Origin: Limiplasma sp036645955
Lineage (GTDB): Bacteria > Bacillota > Clostridia > Christensenellales > Aristaeellaceae
Assembly: GCA_036645955.1 (NCBI GenBank)
Contig: JAVXND010000001.1
Coordinates: 62,001-126,000, forward strand
Direction: 5' to 3'
DNA length: 64,000 bases
Each line of letters opens with the position of its first letter. Position 1 is the first letter of the stretch. Under the pieces are notes generated by a model that had not been told where the DNA came from, did not search any database, and worked only from the letters and a program-made list of their open reading frames with translations. Positions 40,865-50,549 of this stretch are shown piece by piece. A program made the translations under genes and the position numbers.

Positions 40865-42382
40865 CTAGCGTTTGGGGGTTGCAAACGCCATAATCTTTTC
40901 CTGCGTTGCGTCCTCAATGTCAAGCATGCCTGTGAGCTGTCCCTCACACATCACAGCAATCCGATCAGACATACGAAGCAGCTCCGGCAATTCCGAGGAA
41001 ATCATGATGATGGATTTTCCCTGCGCGGTTAGTTGGTTCATGAGCTTGTAAATTTCGCTCTTTGCGCCCACATCAATGCCGCGCGTCGGCTCGTCAAAAA
41101 TGAGAATATCGCAGTTTCGCACCAGCCATTTGGCCAAAACCACCTTCTGCTGGTTGCCTCCGGAAAGGCTGATCACCTTTGCATCCACCGTAGGGGTGCG
41201 GATGTTGGTTTTTTCCACCTGCTCATGCGCGGTTTGGCGAATTTTGCTGTCATCCACACGCAAACCGCCTGAAAATGCTTCCAGCGTTGGCAGTGCAACA
41301 TTATCCGCAACAGAAAGAATCAGGCATAGCCCAAACTGTTTGCGATCCTCCGATAAGTAGCCAATGCCCGCGCGCACCGCATCCGACGGCTCAGAAATGT
41401 CCCGCTTTTCACCGTTGACAAATATTTCGCCGTCATCGCGCTTATCTGCACCGAAGATGAGCCTTGCCGTTTCGGTTCTGCCTGCGCCCATCAAGCCAGA
41501 AAAGCCTAAAATTTCACCCTTGCGCAGTGTAAAGGATACATCCTTGACCTCGCGCGACTGTAGATGCTTTATTTCCAGCACAACAGGCGCATCCTTTGGC
41601 ACAAGGGATTCTGTTTTGCCCTTTTCGTAAATCACACGCCCCACCATCATCTGGATAACCTCATCAATGGTTACCTCGCTGGTGCCTACCGTCGCCACAT
41701 ATTGACCATCCCGCATAACGGTAATGCGGTCGGAAATTTCCTTTAGCTCCCCCATGCGGTGCGATATGTAGACAATGCCCACGCCCTGTGCGCGCAGTTC
41801 GCGTATGAAGCGGAACAAATCTTCTATTTCCGCCTCGGTTAGCGCTGCAGATGGCTCATCCATAATCAAAATGCGCGTGTTTTGAAATGACAGTGCTTTT
41901 GCAATCTCAACCATTTGCTGCTTTGCAACGGTGAGGTGGCGCACCTCCATGCAGGGGTCAATGTCAATGTTGAGGGACCTCAGCAGCTCCGCCGCCATTT
42001 TGTTTTGCTTTTTGCGATCGAGCATGATCCCCTTCATGGGTTCACGGCCGATATAGATGTTTTCTGCCACCGTTAAGTCGCGCATCAGGTTTAATTCCTG
42101 ATGGATGATGCTGATGCCTAGCGCCTGTGCAGCAATGGTATCGCGAATTTCCACCGGTTTTCCGCTGATTTTGATTTCGCCTGCATCTGCAATGTATACG
42201 CCTGTCAAAATCTTCATCAGCGTGGATTTTCCTGCGCCATTTTCGCCAACCAGCGCATGCACTTCGCCCGAGCATAGCTCAAACCGAGCACCTCTTAACG
42301 CATGAACCCCGGGAAAGGATTTTTCAATCCCTTCCATGCTCACCAAGACATCGCGCTTTTCTGGAAAAGTCTCTGGTTGCAT
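40865..42382 (-). CDS. Sugar ABC transporter ATP-binding protein with two ATPase domains (RbsA type)
   Basis: A 505-residue cytoplasmic ATPase made of two fused nucleotide-binding domains. The first has Walker A GENGAGKST and Walker B LIMDEPSAALTE; the second has a degenerate Walker A (GLMGAGRTE) and a good signature LSGGNQQKVVLAKWL with IFDEPTRGIDVG, as in RbsA/MglA. AGGTG lies 7 bases before the ATG. It is first in the minus-strand importer operon and has its own promoter with a palindrome at 42482-42510. Confidence 0.94.
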   Translation of the reverse strand: MQPETFPEKRDVLVSMEGIEKSFPGVHALRGARFELCSGEVHALVGENGAGKSTLMKILTGVYIADAGEIKISGKPVEIRDTIAAQALGISIIHQELNLMRDLTVAENIYIGREPMKGIMLDRKKQNKMAAELLRSLNIDIDPCMEVRHLTVAKQQMVEIAKALSFQNTRILIMDEPSAALTEAEIEDLFRFIRELRAQGVGIVYISHRMGELKEISDRITVMRDGQYVATVGTSEVTIDEVIQMMVGRVIYEKGKTESLVPKDAPVVLEIKHLQSREVKDVSFTLRKGEILGFSGLMGAGRTETARLIFGADKRDDGEIFVNGEKRDISEPSDAVRAGIGYLSEDRKQFGLCLILSVADNVALPTLEAFSGGLRVDDSKIRQTAHEQVEKTNIRTPTVDAKVISLSGGNQQKVVLAKWLVRNCDILIFDEPTRGIDVGAKSEIYKLMNQLTAQGKSIIMISSELPELLRMSDRIAVMCEGQLTGMLDIEDATQEKIMAFATPKR

Positions 42383-42481
42383 TCAAGCACCTCCCGAGTT
42401 AGAACGATGAACCTTCTCGTGCCTTTTGTTTCATTTGATTGGGTTCTTATCGTCTTTTTGATCCGTTTTTCCTATAACACT

Positions 42482-42510
42482 AATATACCATGTATTGTGG
42501 TATATTTCAA
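42482..42510 (-). promoter_or_regulatory. Promoter of the fucose-type importer operon
   Basis: On the minus strand TTGAAA (42510-42505) and TATATT (42487-42482) are separated by 17 bases. The start point would be near 42475, about 90 bases before the ATPase ATG. Confidence 0.78.
42483..42505. promoter_or_regulatory. Palindromic operator within the importer promoter
   Basis: ATATACCA (42483-42490) and TGGTATAT (42498-42505) are perfect 8-bp arms with a 7-base centre that fill the space between -35 and -10. A repressor bound here would block polymerase. No LacI or GntR gene is in the window to match it. Confidence 0.6.
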
Positions 42511-42573
42511 CTGTTATTGGTAGATATTTTGGAACTATTTTGGAAGGGTTCACTCGGGAGGGCTATGCGGCCC

Positions 42574-44247
42574 TTATTTTTGGGCAAATGCACCTTGTAT
42601 GGCGTTGTTGATGGCAATGCGTGTGCTGATGATATAATCCGCATTGTTTGGCGCACAGTCAAACGCAATCGGCGGAATATCCGCCTCTAAAATACTCATC
42701 ACCGCTTGCTTTGAGCGAAGGCGCGAAAGCATTTGCATAGCGCGCAGGTCGCAGAGCATTGCCGCAAACACACGCAAACGCGTAGATTCCAGAGGTCCCT
42801 CCTCACCGGGGTATACGCAAAAAGCATCTCCTGCGGGAAACGCGTGAAGCGCATCTGTGACCGCAAAAGGATCAATGACTTGTACGGAGCATTGGGAGTA
42901 CCAAAAATTATAGCCCCAATGCAAAAAGCCTTCAATATCATACTTGAAAAGCTGTGCAGCCAGAATGCGGCTGCGTGCGGCAGACATCGCAATAAAACGA
43001 TTGCTTACGCCGCGCCCCTGCGCACAGCAATAATACGTCCACAAATGCGCAACCTCATGCTCCAAAAACGGTTGGATGTGATCGTTGCAGGGGATGGGGT
43101 GCTTTACCAGGCCCTGTTCATAAAAATGATAGTCCGACAGCGCATCCAGCACCGTAAAGCCCTTCAAATAAGGCTCAACCGCCTGTGCGGCCGCGCGATA
43201 GCTTTGCTCCTGCTCTTTTTCAGGTTCATCTGAAATGTGAAAAAAGGTATGGGAGGCAATTCCCTCTTCTTTCAGGAATTCGGTCAGCGCAGGCAAAAAC
43301 GCCGTCAAGAAATCCAAATACGCCTTGCCCATGGCGGGGGTATCCCAACCAAAAATGCGGCGAGCTTCCCCCTCCGCCGTCGCCATTATTTTGGGTGCCG
43401 CCTTCGCGCCCCATTGTGTAAACAGGTGCGGCATTTCAAAATACGCCATACCGTTCCTTTTGCACATTTGAATAAACCTGCGCAGGTTTTCAAAGCCAAA
43501 GTGATATCGGCCGTTCTCCACCGAAACGTCCATCAGCTGTACCGTTGGTCGCTCTCCGCCTACGGCGGTATCCAGCGGCGGGGTAAAAACGGGCGTTAAA
43601 ATCATGTTCATACCGTTTTTTACAGCGGTTTTTACAAAGCTCTCCATAAGCGCAAAGTGCTCCTCCGATAGGCTGGGCACATGATAGTAGGCGCTGATGC
43701 AATCCGCATGGAACCAATTGGTATAAATCAGCTTCTGCGCATCAAGCGCAATGTCAAGCACTTTGATCTGCGTACCCGCCGCGCCGCATTGCTCCCCCGT
43801 GGCCTTGTCAAAAAACGCCACCTCTAAAGCATAAGCTCCGCCTGCCAGCTCCTTTGGCGGTGTAAACTCCACCCATGCACAGCCCCACTGTGTATTCAGC
43901 GCCACCAACGGGTTTTTTTCGTCCACCTCACGCAGTACATCGGGGTATAGTCCCGGCTTTCCCCCGCGCAAAAAATCGTGATCGTGCGTCGCAAAGCGCG
44001 ATAGCTCCACAGGCACAAGCCCTACCTCGCGGATGGTTACATAGGGCGCAAGCACGCCCATGGCACGCGGAAGCATCCGCACAGCTTGATGCGCACCGCG
44101 TTTGCGCCCGCGAAAAGCAATTTGGAAGGCATAGCTCTCCCCCTTCAAAATGCTTTCCTGCCCCAGATAGGGGGATACGTGCGGCGCGGCATCGGGAAAC
44201 ACCTTTTCCAGTGCGCTTACTGCGCGAAATTCAATGGCTTGTATCAT
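42574..44247 (-). CDS. DUF4091 glycoside-hydrolase-like protein
   Basis: A 557-residue protein with the DUF4091 pattern: an N-terminal beta part ending VLDIALDAQKLIYTNWFHADCI, then a TIM-barrel-like region (HFALMESFVKTAVKNGMNMILTP; HTFFHISDEPEKEQEQSYR) and C-terminal HWGYNFWYS. These are the marks of a family thought to be a glycosidase; the acidic DEP pair is a possible catalytic or binding site. No signal peptide is seen, so it acts in the cytoplasm. AAGGAG precedes the ATG by 9 bases. It is divergent from the fucosidase gene, suggesting a shared substrate. Activity is not established for the family. Confidence 0.8.
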   Translation of the reverse strand: MIQAIEFRAVSALEKVFPDAAPHVSPYLGQESILKGESYAFQIAFRGRKRGAHQAVRMLPRAMGVLAPYVTIREVGLVPVELSRFATHDHDFLRGGKPGLYPDVLREVDEKNPLVALNTQWGCAWVEFTPPKELAGGAYALEVAFFDKATGEQCGAAGTQIKVLDIALDAQKLIYTNWFHADCISAYYHVPSLSEEHFALMESFVKTAVKNGMNMILTPVFTPPLDTAVGGERPTVQLMDVSVENGRYHFGFENLRRFIQMCKRNGMAYFEMPHLFTQWGAKAAPKIMATAEGEARRIFGWDTPAMGKAYLDFLTAFLPALTEFLKEEGIASHTFFHISDEPEKEQEQSYRAAAQAVEPYLKGFTVLDALSDYHFYEQGLVKHPIPCNDHIQPFLEHEVAHLWTYYCCAQGRGVSNRFIAMSAARSRILAAQLFKYDIEGFLHWGYNFWYSQCSVQVIDPFAVTDALHAFPAGDAFCVYPGEEGPLESTRLRVFAAMLCDLRAMQMLSRLRSKQAVMSILEADIPPIAFDCAPNNADYIISTRIAINNAIQGAFAQK

Positions 44248-44286
44248 GGCTGGTTGCTCCTTCTTGTCTTTTTGTGATTTAGCAGT

Positions 44287-44315
44287 ATTCTACCACAAGC
44301 ATGCGCGTATCTCCA
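44287..44315 (-). promoter_or_regulatory. Promoter candidate for the DUF4091 gene
   Basis: On the minus strand an extended -10 (TGG then TAGAAT, at 44292-44287) follows TGGAGA (44315-44310) by 17 bases. The -35 is weak. No good promoter was seen for the divergent fucosidase. Confidence 0.45.
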
Positions 44316-44441
44316 TCCTCAAAAACATCCATCGTGAATATTTCCATTTTTTAAAGGATTTTTACTGATGCGCCAGCCCATGCTTTGGTGTTAAGATAAG
44401 ATCATGAAAAAGGGAAAAAACAATACGAGGAGGCAATCGCC

Positions 44442-45878
44442 ATGAAACACAAGCCCGAGTGTGAAGAGAGGTTGAAGGATGACGCAATTCTCGTCAATGG
44501 CGTACATAATTACACCGATCCCGACAGCTATGTCACGCCGCAGGATCCCGCCGTGCTTCAAAGCCTTGAAACATTTATGGATCGCAAGCTTGGTTTTATG
44601 GTAACTTGGTCACCAGGCTGCCAAATGGGCACCTATGAATCATGGGCGCTTTGCGACGCGGACGCGGATTGGTCGCAGGATGAAATTCACTGGACGGAGG
44701 ATATCGCCGAATTTCAGCAGCAGTATGTGGATGCCAACCAAACCTTCAACCCCATCAAATTCAGACCAGACCGTTGGGCAGAGCTTGCAAAGGAATGCGG
44801 CTTTCAATATCTGCTTTTTACGACCAAGCATCACGATGGGTTTTGCATGTTCGACACCCAAACCACCGATTACAAAATCACCGCGCCAAGCTGCCCCTTT
44901 TCCAAAAACAAAAATGCAAATATTACAAAGCATTTGTTTGATGCTTTTCGCAAAAACGGCATGGGTATTTCGGTCTACTTTTCAAAACCAGATTGGCACA
45001 ATGAGTTTTATTGGGCAAAGCAGTACGGCAAGCCCGCCGACCGCAATGTAAGCTACAGCATATCCGCATACCCCGAGCGTTGGAAAGCCTTTGTACAATA
45101 CACGCACGCACAGCTTCGCGAGCTTACCAGTGAATATGGCCCCGTGGATATGCTATGGCTTGACGGCGGTTGGGTGCGGCCCGACAATCTTCATCAAGAT
45201 ATTTCCCTGCCACAAATTGTGGAGGAAATTCGCTCAAGCACACAGCCTGGGTTGCTCGTTTGTGACAGAACAGTCGGCGGTGCGTATGAAAATGTGCTAA
45301 CGCCTGAAACCATCGTACCCGAAGCCATCCTAAACGTGCCTTGGGAAAGCTGTATTACATTGGGTCAATTCTTCTCCTACCACTACGCCGACCGCTACAA
45401 AACAGCGGGAGAGCTCATCAGCCTGCTGATTGACATTGTATGCAAGGGCGGCAATCTTGCCCTGAACATAGCACCCCAGCCAGACGGCGAGCTGCCCCAT
45501 GAAGGCGTTCAGGCTCTGCAAGGGCTAGGACAATGGCTCAAAGCGAACGGTGAAGCCATTTACCGCACAAGAGCCTTCCCCCAAATGCCCGCCACCAAGC
45601 AAATGACCTTTACCCAAACCACCGATGCTTTCTACCTGCTCTACCGCTACAGCGCCCCCGTTAACAAGCTTCCTCGCTATGTTGCATTGCCGCTCAAGCG
45701 CCTCATAAAGGCGGTTACCCTTTTAAGAACTGGTGAACAGATACCCTTTGAGCAAAACACACAAACGATTACCCTGTTTTTAAGCCAGGTAGACCTGCAT
45801 ACGTCGGAGCACGCGGATTGTATCAAGCTGGTCTACGCCGCGGAGCCCGGCTTCCATAACGCAATAGGGGGGTGTTGA
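44442..45878 (+). CDS. Alpha-L-fucosidase, glycoside hydrolase family 29
   Basis: A 478-residue cytoplasmic exo-fucosidase, with no signal peptide. Family marks include FGLLFTTKHHDGF-like sequence (here YLLFTTKHHDGFCMF), a central barrel and VDMLWLDGGWV, whose aspartate is the nucleophile by family knowledge. The C-terminal half has the beta-sandwich region. The N-terminal 45 residues are longer than usual. AGGAGG lies 9 bases before the ATG. It is followed after one base by the importer permease, so hydrolysis takes place after uptake of a fucosylated oligosaccharide. Confidence 0.9.
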   Translation: MKHKPECEERLKDDAILVNGVHNYTDPDSYVTPQDPAVLQSLETFMDRKLGFMVTWSPGCQMGTYESWALCDADADWSQDEIHWTEDIAEFQQQYVDANQTFNPIKFRPDRWAELAKECGFQYLLFTTKHHDGFCMFDTQTTDYKITAPSCPFSKNKNANITKHLFDAFRKNGMGISVYFSKPDWHNEFYWAKQYGKPADRNVSYSISAYPERWKAFVQYTHAQLRELTSEYGPVDMLWLDGGWVRPDNLHQDISLPQIVEEIRSSTQPGLLVCDRTVGGAYENVLTPETIVPEAILNVPWESCITLGQFFSYHYADRYKTAGELISLLIDIVCKGGNLALNIAPQPDGELPHEGVQALQGLGQWLKANGEAIYRTRAFPQMPATKQMTFTQTTDAFYLLYRYSAPVNKLPRYVALPLKRLIKAVTLLRTGEQIPFEQNTQTITLFLSQVDLHTSEHADCIKLVYAAEPGFHNAIGGC

Positions 45879-45879
45879 T

Positions 45880-46791
45880 TTGAGATTCGCACATGAGCTA
45901 AAGAAAAACGGCGCGCTGTTTGTCATGGCTTTGCCCGTTACTGTATTGTTGATTTTGTTCAATTATCTGCCAATGTTCGGTTTGGTGCTTGCTTTTAAGG
46001 ATTTCAACGTTCGCGACGGCATTTTTGGCAGTCCATGGTACGGCTTCAAAAACTTTGAGTTTCTTTTTAAAACAAGCGATGCATGGCTCATCACGCGCAA
46101 CACGCTCTGCTACAACTTTGCAATCATCATACTCAGCACGCTTTTTGCGGTGATACTGGCGGTACTGTTAGACGGTCTGCGCAGCAAGCTGCTTTCCAGA
46201 ACCTTTCAAACCGTTTTGATCATGCCCTATTTTCTATCTTGGATTGCCGTTGGCTTCATTGGTTACGCTTTTTTAAACCCTGATAAGGGCTTAATCAACT
46301 CGGTACTGGCCACGTATGGCGTGAAGCCCGTGCTGTGGTACTCCAAGGTGGAGGCATGGCCCTTTATCCTGGTGTTCACGGCCATTTGGAAATCGGTCGG
46401 CTACTCAAGTGTTATGTATTTAGCCACCATCACAGGCATATCACGCGATTATTATGAAGCCGCCGCCATGGACAGCGCCACCAAATGGCAGCAATTTTGC
46501 CACATTACTTTGCCCTTTCTAAAGCCGATGCTGATCATCCTCACGCTTCTGTCCATCGGTAAAATCTTCTATGCGGATTTTGGACTGTTCTATCACTTGC
46601 CTAGGCAATCCGGTCAGCTCTACCCTGTAACCAACGTGATTGATACCTATGTCTATAATGGGCTCAAGGTAACGGGGAACATTGGCATGAGCGCAGCTTC
46701 AAACTTTTACCAGTCCGTGGTTGGGTTTGTGCTTGTGCTTGCCGCAAACTTAACCGTGCGAAAGATAGATCCCGAATATTCGCTGTTCTAG
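45880..46791 (+). CDS. Carbohydrate ABC transporter permease (LplB type)
   Basis: A 303-residue inner-membrane permease with six helices and the EAA-loop motif YYEAAAMDSATKWQQFCHITLPFL. It pairs with the second permease at 46821. The start is TTG, one base after the fucosidase stop, with GGGGGGTG ahead; it gives MRFAHELKKNGALFVM, the typical N-terminus. The ATPase (MsmK type) is not in this operon and must be shared from elsewhere. Confidence 0.92.
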   Translation: MRFAHELKKNGALFVMALPVTVLLILFNYLPMFGLVLAFKDFNVRDGIFGSPWYGFKNFEFLFKTSDAWLITRNTLCYNFAIIILSTLFAVILAVLLDGLRSKLLSRTFQTVLIMPYFLSWIAVGFIGYAFLNPDKGLINSVLATYGVKPVLWYSKVEAWPFILVFTAIWKSVGYSSVMYLATITGISRDYYEAAAMDSATKWQQFCHITLPFLKPMLIILTLLSIGKIFYADFGLFYHLPRQSGQLYPVTNVIDTYVYNGLKVTGNIGMSAASNFYQSVVGFVLVLAANLTVRKIDPEYSLF

Positions 46792-46820
46792 CACACAGCG
46801 CAAAAGGAGGAAACCGAAAA

Positions 46821-47738
46821 ATGCGAGCTAAAAAGGAGCATGATTTTCTTGCCATCAGCCGCCCCACCAATGCGGTCATCACACTTCTTCTCTTTCTTAC
46901 CACGGTTGTCTGCGTACTTCCGCTGTTGCTGATTTATTCCATATCGTTTTCCTCCGAGGCCTCCATCTCCCAATATGGTTACAGCTTTTGGCCGCGGGAG
47001 TTTAGCCTGAGCGCATACAACTACCTCATGAAAACAGGCGACCAGCTCGTTCAGTCCTATTTCATTACCATCGTGGTTACCTTGCTAGGCACCGCCATCA
47101 GCCTGTTTGTGGTATCCATGTTTGCTTATGTAATTTCTCGAAGAGATTTTCGCTACCGTGGGGTGTTCGCGTTTTTCGTTTTCTTTACCATGCTCTTTAA
47201 CGGCGGCATGGTACCATCCTACATTATCAACGTGAATATGCTGCACTTAAACGACACCATTTGGGCCCTTATCCTGCCGCTGCTGGTCAATGGCTTTTAC
47301 ATTATGGTCATGCGCACCTTCTACGCCACCACCATTCCTGTATCCATTTTAGACGCGGCAAAGATTGATGGGGCGGGCGAATTTCGCACCTTCTTCCGCA
47401 TTGTTGCACCGCTTTCCAAGCCTGCCTTCGCCACTGTGGGGCTGTTTACCATGATCGGCTATTGGAACGACTGGATGATGGCCATGCTCTACATCACCAA
47501 CCAAAAGCTTGCCCCCATTCAATACACGCTCATGAAGGTGCAAAACAACCTTGAGTTTGTAAAGCAATCCGCTAAATACCTCACTTCCGTTGACGGCATG
47601 CAGCTTGCCATGAATACCCCAACAGACAGCGCTCAAATGGCGCTCACCGTGCTGGTTGCCACACCGCTGCTTGTAGCTTATCCGCTTTTTCAAAAGTATT
47701 TTGTCAAAGGCTTGACCATCGGCGGCGTAAAAGAGTAA
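46821..47738 (+). CDS. Carbohydrate ABC transporter permease (LplC type)
   Basis: A 305-residue permease with six helices and the EAA-loop PVSILDAAKIDGAGEFRTFF. It ends FVKGLTIGGVKE, like the partial paralogue at 1-270. AAAGGAGG lies 9 bases before the ATG. It forms the second half of the membrane channel for the fucosylated-oligosaccharide importer. Confidence 0.93.
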   Translation: MRAKKEHDFLAISRPTNAVITLLLFLTTVVCVLPLLLIYSISFSSEASISQYGYSFWPREFSLSAYNYLMKTGDQLVQSYFITIVVTLLGTAISLFVVSMFAYVISRRDFRYRGVFAFFVFFTMLFNGGMVPSYIINVNMLHLNDTIWALILPLLVNGFYIMVMRTFYATTIPVSILDAAKIDGAGEFRTFFRIVAPLSKPAFATVGLFTMIGYWNDWMMAMLYITNQKLAPIQYTLMKVQNNLEFVKQSAKYLTSVDGMQLAMNTPTDSAQMALTVLVATPLLVAYPLFQKYFVKGLTIGGVKE

Positions 47739-47863
47739 TTTTGCTCACCTGCCGCAGCGTTTTGAACCATCATAGGGAGGGATGTCCAACCGCCAAAGCT
47801 TTCCCCTGTTTCCGCATCACCGTTTCCAAATTCACACAGCCTATGAAAGAGAGGGACATTTCA

Positions 47864-49354
47864 ATGAAAAACGGTCAAAAATTGCTTGGTTTGCTGCTCT
47901 GCGTGCTCCTGCTCACCCCCCTGTTCTCAGCTTGTGCCCTAGGCGAAGCCCCCGATCACAGCAAGGAAGTTAACCTTGTATGGTATCAATTCGTGGATAA
48001 GGTCATGCCTGACCATGAAAAGGTCATGGAGGAAGTCAACAAATATCTCAAGGAAAAAATCAACGCAACCGTTACCGCAAACTTCATGACCCTGGACGAT
48101 TATCAACAAAAAATGCCCGTTATTGTTTCCTCTGGTCAAGAGTTTGACGTTTGCTTCTCCACCTCTTGGATGCTCAACTACAATGAATATGTTGCCAAAA
48201 AAGCCTTTTTGCCCATTGATGATTTGCTCACACAATATGCACCTGAAACCAAGGCTTTTATTCCTGAAAGCTATTGGAACGGCTTAACGGTAGGCGGCCA
48301 CATTTATGGTGTGCCCGGTTATAAGGAAGCAGGGCATCAATTCGGCATTATGTACAACAAGGACATGGCCGATGAAATGGGTCTGGACTTTTCCGCCGTC
48401 AAATGCCTTGCGGATTATGAGCCCATTCTCAAAACCGTCAAGGAAAAAATGCCCGATGTTATCCCCGTATCAGGCAGTCTCTACAATGCGGGCATTCCAC
48501 AGGAGCATGTAAGCGGAGACTGGATGCTTCCAGGCGTACTAAATATTCCCAGCATGCCCTACTACAAGGACGCTGTGCAAGGCAAAATCTTCAATCAATA
48601 TGAAGCACCTGAGTTCATGGAATTTGCCAAAATGGTGCGCAGCTTCTACCTAAACGGCTATATTCCCAGCGACCCTGCCAACTACAACAGCTCTGGCACA
48701 TCAAATGTTGATATGAAGGAAAAGAAAACCTTCTCATTCCTGATTTGGTACGCACCTGGCTGCGAAGGCTCGCTTGAAGCGCAGTATGGCTGCAAGCTTG
48801 GCTATGTGCCGCTCTTTAGGCCTATTCTTGAAACAGCCGACACCACAGGCGGCGCCATTCATTGCATTTCTCAAGGCAGCAAAAACCCCGAGCGCGCAAT
48901 GGAGTTTATCAACCTGCTTTATACCGATGAAAAGCTAGGCACCTTAATCCGTCACGGTATAGAGGGCGTACATTACACTGTGGAAGGCGAGCAGCTAAAG
49001 ATGCTAAGCGACCCCACCAACCCCATGTATGACTATGGCTCTGGCTGGCCTCTTGGCACCATCTTCAACCAGAAGTGGACCACCAGCTTTGCACCCAATA
49101 CAGAGCAGCTCTACCTTGACTTTAACGCAAACCTTGCACCCACCGAGGCACTTGGCTTCACCTTTGACCAGTCCAATGTCAAAACTGAAATTGCCAGCCT
49201 GAACAACGTCATTAAGGAGTTCTTCGATCCCATTACATTGGGTGTGGTAGACCCCGAAGAGTACATTCCTAAGTTTAACGAAAAGCTGAAGGCAAACGGC
49301 CTAGACACTTATCTGGCCGAATTGCAGGCACAGTTTGACGCTTGGAAAAAATAA
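47864..49354 (+). CDS. Solute-binding lipoprotein of the fucoside importer (LplA type)
   Basis: A 496-residue binding protein anchored as a lipoprotein: the signal peptide ends LFSAC, a loose lipobox with Cys at residue 23. The start is the ATG 8 bases after AGAGAGGG; a longer frame adds 41 residues without signal-peptide character. It is a paralogue of the protein at 317-1768, sharing the pattern of a charged KxVNLxxYxxV opening, SGxEFDxCFxxxW and a C-terminal helix rich in Q and F. The permeases lie just upstream. Ligand probably a fucosylated oligosaccharide. Confidence 0.9.
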   Translation: MKNGQKLLGLLLCVLLLTPLFSACALGEAPDHSKEVNLVWYQFVDKVMPDHEKVMEEVNKYLKEKINATVTANFMTLDDYQQKMPVIVSSGQEFDVCFSTSWMLNYNEYVAKKAFLPIDDLLTQYAPETKAFIPESYWNGLTVGGHIYGVPGYKEAGHQFGIMYNKDMADEMGLDFSAVKCLADYEPILKTVKEKMPDVIPVSGSLYNAGIPQEHVSGDWMLPGVLNIPSMPYYKDAVQGKIFNQYEAPEFMEFAKMVRSFYLNGYIPSDPANYNSSGTSNVDMKEKKTFSFLIWYAPGCEGSLEAQYGCKLGYVPLFRPILETADTTGGAIHCISQGSKNPERAMEFINLLYTDEKLGTLIRHGIEGVHYTVEGEQLKMLSDPTNPMYDYGSGWPLGTIFNQKWTTSFAPNTEQLYLDFNANLAPTEALGFTFDQSNVKTEIASLNNVIKEFFDPITLGVVDPEEYIPKFNEKLKANGLDTYLAELQAQFDAWKK

Positions 49355-49390
49355 TCAGCTCGCCCTTTGCTAGGTAAGCTACGGCAATCC

Positions 49391-49422
49391 ATAGCAACCG
49401 AAAAGAAATTTTCGGTTGCTAT
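49391..49422 (+). terminator. Terminator after the binding lipoprotein
   Basis: ATAGCAACCGAAAA and TTTTCGGTTGCTAT are a perfect 14-bp inverted repeat with a GAAA tetraloop, followed by TCCTTCTGTTTT. It separates the transport genes from the regulator genes. Confidence 0.8.
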
Positions 49423-49496
49423 TCCTTCTGTTTTGGGTGTATGATAAAAGCAAAGAAAAAGCCCCTACCGCCGAAAACAGCTTAGGAGTGAAATGA

Positions 49497-50540
49497 ATGA
49501 AGGCATTGCTTGTCGATGATGACCGTTTGGTATGCGCGGGTCTGCAAAAGCTTGTGCCTTGGGCGTTTTTTGGCTTTGATGAGGTACTGGAAGCCTATGA
49601 TGGTCAACAAGCCTATGCGCTTGCAATGTCGCAAAATCCCGACCTCATTATTTCAGATATCAGCATGCCCGTGATGGATGGTTTGTCCTTTTGCGAAAAG
49701 ATATCGCAAACCATGGTGGATGTTCCCGTGATTTTGCTCAGCGCTTATGATAATTTTGAATACGCCCGCACCGCTATGCGCTTTGGTGTGGCTTATTATT
49801 TGCTCAAGCCCATTGACAAGCCAAAGATAGAGGAGCTAAAGGCCGTTATTCAAGAAATTATGAAGCACAAAATCGGCAAAACAGAGTCCATCGGTTTGCT
49901 GGGCGGAGAGGCACAGCAAGCCGTGCTCAAGGCGCTCAAAGCCTGCGACAGCGCTTCCATTCGTGATTTTTTTGAGCACAGAATACGCGGTTCAGGCATT
50001 GGCCTTTCGGATCAAAAAGGCATGTATGCCGTGTTGATTAACCTGCTCTACAGCTATTTGGATGAAGAAAACATCACGCGGCAATACCTGACCATCGATC
50101 GGCAAGCGGCGCTCAACGCGCTCTCTCAAACGCAAAGCATGCACAAGCTGGAATGCTTTGTGGAAGGCTTGTACCTTGAGGTGCTCCAAACGGCATGCGA
50201 GCGCAAAAACAACCCCGACGAACAAACCATTCGCAAAATCAAGGAATATGTGCACGCGCATTACGCAGAAGAGGACCTGTCTGTTTCCTCCCTTGCACAG
50301 GAATTAAAGATTTCCGCCTCGTATTTGGGTACGGTTTTCAAAAATGCGGAGCATGTAAACCTATCCGCTTACATTACCGAGTACCGCATCGAAAAAGCTT
50401 GTGAATTGCTCAAAAAGCCCTTTGCCAAGGTAGCGGATGCGGCGCTCTTGGTGGGTTATCACGATCCTTTATATTTTACAAAGGTGTTCAAAAAATGCAA
50501 AGGCATCACCCCCTCAGAATATCAAGCCTTGCATATGTAG
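49497..50540 (+). CDS. Response regulator with AraC-type DNA-binding domain (YesN type)
   Basis: A 347-residue regulator with a receiver domain (residues 1-118) whose phosphoacceptor is D54 (ISDISMPVMDG) and switch lysine near 104 (LLKPID). A linker leads to an AraC helix-turn-helix at about 250-345 (SLAQELKISASYLGTVFKNA and ADAALLVGYHDPLYFTKVFKK). AGGAG precedes the ATG. The partner kinase follows after 9 bases. It most likely activates the adjacent fucoside transport genes. Confidence 0.94.
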   Translation: MKALLVDDDRLVCAGLQKLVPWAFFGFDEVLEAYDGQQAYALAMSQNPDLIISDISMPVMDGLSFCEKISQTMVDVPVILLSAYDNFEYARTAMRFGVAYYLLKPIDKPKIEELKAVIQEIMKHKIGKTESIGLLGGEAQQAVLKALKACDSASIRDFFEHRIRGSGIGLSDQKGMYAVLINLLYSYLDEENITRQYLTIDRQAALNALSQTQSMHKLECFVEGLYLEVLQTACERKNNPDEQTIRKIKEYVHAHYAEEDLSVSSLAQELKISASYLGTVFKNAEHVNLSAYITEYRIEKACELLKKPFAKVADAALLVGYHDPLYFTKVFKKCKGITPSEYQALHM

Positions 50541-50549
50541 GAGTGCGGT

